Assembly: GCA_030526935.1 (NCBI GenBank)
Contig: JAUNBY010000131.1
Location: 1-7,986, forward strand
Length of the DNA: 7,986 bases
Source of the DNA: Clostridia bacterium
GTDB lineage: Bacteria > Bacillota > Clostridia > Christensenellales > Aristaeellaceae
Reading direction: 5' to 3'
Under the pieces are notes generated by a model, which worked only from the letters and a program-made list of their open reading frames with translations, did no database searches and had not been told where the DNA came from. Shown here piece by piece: positions 6,390 through 7,986 of the stretch. The translations under genes were made by a program, and so were the position numbers. Each line of letters starts with the position of its first letter. Within the stretch, counting starts at the first letter, position 1.

Positions 6390-7842
6390 ATTCAGGCACA
6401 GAATAATTGGGCGCCTCTTTGGTTATATTTATGTCGTGAGGATGGCTCTCTATAAGCCCGGCGTTGGTTATGCGAATAAACCGGCTGTTCGTCCTCAGGG
6501 CGTTTATGTCCTTAGCCCCGCAATATCCCATGCTCGAGCGAAGTCCGCCCATTAGCTGAAACACCGTCTCCGACAGCGCTCCCTTATAGGGGACGCGCCC
6601 TTCTACTCCCTCGGGGACGAGTTTTTTAGCGTCCTCCTGGAAATAGCGATCCTTGGAGCCTTCTGCCATCGCCGCCAGGGAACCCATGCCCCTGTAGACC
6701 TTAAACGAGCGCCCCTGATATATCTCCATCGCGCCGGGGCTTTCCTCCGTTCCGGCGAAAAGGCTTCCTATCATAACGGCCGACGCTCCGGCGGCTATGG
6801 CCTTGGGTATATCTCCGGAATACTTGATCCCGCCGTCGGCAATGACGGTTTTCCCGTATTTATCCGCTTCCTCGGCGCAGTCGTTCACGGCGGTTATCTG
6901 AGGAACGCCTATTCCCGCGACCACGCGCGTCGTGCAGATGGAGCCTGGGCCTATGCCCACCTTTACAACGTCCGCGCCCGCGAGTATGAGGTCGCGCGTG
7001 GCCTCGGCGGTGGCGACGTTTCCGGCGATAATCGGAACGTCGGGATAGGCGGTCTTTATCTTTTCGACCATGGCGGTCACTCCGGCGGAATGGCCGTGCG
7101 CGGTGTCAAGCCCTATGGCGTCTACCTTGGCGGCTACGAGGGCGTCCACGCGGCGCATGGTGTCCTTGGTGACGCCTACGGCTCCCGCGCACAGAAGGCG
7201 GCCGTTGGCGTCCTTGGCGGAATTGGGATATTTGCGGGTCTTTTCGATATCCTTTATGGTTATAAGTCCGCAGAGGTTGTAGTCATCGTCTACTAGGGGA
7301 AGCTTTTCGATGCGATGGGCGGCGAGTATGCGCCTGGCGTCGTCGAGCGTGGTTCCGACGGGCGCGGTTATGAGGTTTTTGCTTGTCATGACCTCGCTTA
7401 TGGGGCGCTCGAAGTCGGTTTCAAAGCGCAGGTCGCGGTTCGTCAATATGCCTACGAGTCTGCGCCCGCGCGTTATGGGAACGCCCGATATGCGATAGCG
7501 CTCCATCAGTTTGAGCGCGTCCTTTACGCGGTTTTCGGGGGAAAGGTAGAACGGGTCGTCGATCACGCCATTTTCGGATCTCTTTACCTTATCGACGTTA
7601 CTCGCCTGTTCCTCTATGGACATGTTCTTATGAATAATGCCTATGCCGCCCTCTCTGGCGATGGCGATTGCCAGCCTCGCGTCGGTCACTGTGTCCATGG
7701 CGGCCGATAATAACGGAATATTGAGCTTTATGCCCTTTGCCAGTTCTACCGACAGATCGACGTCGCGCGGCAAAACGTCGCTTTTCTGCGGAACGAGCAG
7801 CACATCGTCAAATGTCAAACCCAAACGAATATCCTTCAGCAT
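6388..7842 (-). CDS. guaB: Inosine-5'-monophosphate dehydrogenase
   Basis: Oxidises IMP to XMP with NAD+ (EC 1.1.1.205), the committed step of GMP synthesis; a cytoplasmic tetramer. The 484 residues match bacterial enzymes (about 485-490). The TIM-barrel start LTFDDVLLVP is at 9-18 and LLSAAMDTVTD at 44-54. Two CBS domains are inserted at about 95-202, where ATP/GTP-type nucleotides can tune activity (YRISGVPITRGRRLVGILTN at 116-135 and HRIEKLPLVD at 176-185). The active-site loop GIGPGSICTTRVVAGIG at 296-312 carries the catalytic C303. ADGGIK at 335-340 and GMGSLAAM at 385-392 bind the IMP phosphate. The flap has RYF at 399-401 with the Arg-Tyr pair that activates water. The start is ATG at 7842, 4 bases after GGAGG; the in-frame TTG at 7860 is upstream of the ribosome site and is rejected. 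It is the first gene after the promoter region at the right end. Confidence 0.98.
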   Translation of the reverse strand: MLKDIRLGLTFDDVLLVPQKSDVLPRDVDLSVELAKGIKLNIPLLSAAMDTVTDARLAIAIAREGGIGIIHKNMSIEEQASNVDKVKRSENGVIDDPFYLSPENRVKDALKLMERYRISGVPITRGRRLVGILTNRDLRFETDFERPISEVMTSKNLITAPVGTTLDDARRILAAHRIEKLPLVDDDYNLCGLITIKDIEKTRKYPNSAKDANGRLLCAGAVGVTKDTMRRVDALVAAKVDAIGLDTAHGHSAGVTAMVEKIKTAYPDVPIIAGNVATAEATRDLILAGADVVKVGIGPGSICTTRVVAGIGVPQITAVNDCAEEADKYGKTVIADGGIKYSGDIPKAIAAGASAVMIGSLFAGTEESPGAMEIYQGRSFKVYRGMGSLAAMAEGSKDRYFQEDAKKLVPEGVEGRVPYKGALSETVFQLMGGLRSSMGYCGAKDINALRTNSRFIRITNAGLIESHPHDINITKEAPNYSVPE

Positions 7843-7845
7843 ACA

Positions 7846-7855
7846 TCCTCCCCCT
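7846..7855 (-). promoter_or_regulatory. Extended Shine-Dalgarno site for guaB
   Basis: The minus strand reads AGGGGGAGGA directly before the guaB ATG at 7842. The GGAGG core is 4 bases and the AGGGGG core 7 bases from the start codon. It decides between ATG 7842 and the in-frame TTG at 7860, since the site would be inside the coding region for the longer form. Confidence 0.8.
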
Positions 7856-7864
7856 ACCAAGAAA

Positions 7865-7976
7865 TAATACTCTAAAAATATTCAGTATATTATACCACCA
7901 ACTCGGGCCTTTGCGATGAAAAAAATATTATTATTATGTAGAGTGTATAATTGCGCGTATTGAGCGGAGAGTATTA
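7865..7976. repeat. 9-bp inverted repeat flanking the guaB promoter
   Basis: TAATACTCT at 7865-7873 is the exact inverse of AGAGTATTA at 7968-7976, with 94 bp between the arms and the promoter in the middle. TAAAAATA also occurs as a direct repeat at 7873-7880 and 7975-7982. They could be regulator half-sites or chance matches in AT-rich DNA. The rest of 7917-7986 shows no gene; a run of ATT triplets lies at about 7927-7937. Confidence 0.3.
7889..7916 (-). promoter_or_regulatory. Extended -10 promoter for guaB
   Basis: The minus strand has TGGTATAAT at 7897-7889: a perfect TATAAT preceded by TGn, the extended -10 element of the housekeeping sigma factor. The -35 candidate 16 bases upstream, TCGCAA at 7916-7911, matches the consensus at only three of six positions, as is common when the extended -10 is present. 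Upstream, 7917-7938 is almost purely A/T and sits where an UP element would be. The start of transcription is expected near 7882, giving a leader of about 40 bases, too short for a riboswitch. Confidence 0.7.
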
Positions 7977-7986
7977 AAAATACCCG

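Noticed and set aside
7843..7860. TTG start giving guaB six extra residues
   Set aside because: The ribosome site would be inside the coding sequence, and the family N-terminus matches the ATG at 7842.
7843..7888. Guanine riboswitch or PurBox control of guaB
   Set aside because: The predicted leader is only about 40 bases, and I see no purine-aptamer core or convincing CCGAAC-type PurBox; CCGAGT near 7901-7906 is only a partial match.
7946..7951. TATAAT on the plus strand as a divergent promoter
   Set aside because: No acceptable -35 is found at 16-18 bases, the TG is not in the extended position, and no downstream gene is visible before the window ends.

Overview
The window is a compact bacterial stretch in which every supported gene lies on the minus strand. 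Read in the direction of transcription, from high to low coordinates, the order is guaB, a secreted caspase-like protease, a class I/II PLP aminotransferase, tyrS, a YigZ/IMPACT-family gene, ilvE, and an RluA-type pseudouridine synthase cut by the left edge. Six genes are complete and one is partial. No tRNA, rRNA, CRISPR array, insertion sequence or phage gene is visible.

The host is probably an anaerobic Bacillota of the Clostridia type. This is inferred from strong purine-rich Shine-Dalgarno sites before most genes, tight gene packing with GTGA overlaps, a YigZ protein with a DUF1949-like tail, a roughly 350-residue BCAT, an RluA-family HRLD/TGG motif, and a secreted bacterial-Ig/caspase protein. 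The DNA looks moderately GC-rich, yet ATA (Ile) and AGG (Arg) codons are common. The phylum is not proven by anything in the window.

Right end (about 7843-7986): an AT-rich control region with a good extended -10 promoter on the minus strand feeding guaB. guaB (IMP dehydrogenase) is followed after 11 bp by a gene for a 494-residue exported protein with a signal peptide, two Ig-like (Big_2) domains, a caspase/metacaspase domain with an intact His/Cys dyad, and an EF-hand-like calcium loop. The guaB stop codon lies inside the Shine-Dalgarno site of this gene. A 105-bp spacer with two GC-rich hairpins then separates it from the aminotransferase gene; this is the only possible internal transcription break.

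Middle and left (1-4786): the aminotransferase, tyrS, yigZ, ilvE and rluA-like genes are packed with gaps of 17 and 29 bp and two 4-base GTGA overlaps. They look like one transcription unit serving amino-acid metabolism and translation: TyrRS charges tRNA-Tyr, the BCAT handles Leu/Ile/Val, and the pseudouridine synthase modifies RNA. The caspase-like protease is the odd member. It is exported, while all its neighbours are cytoplasmic housekeeping enzymes, and it is the most interesting item here. No novel multi-gene system was found.
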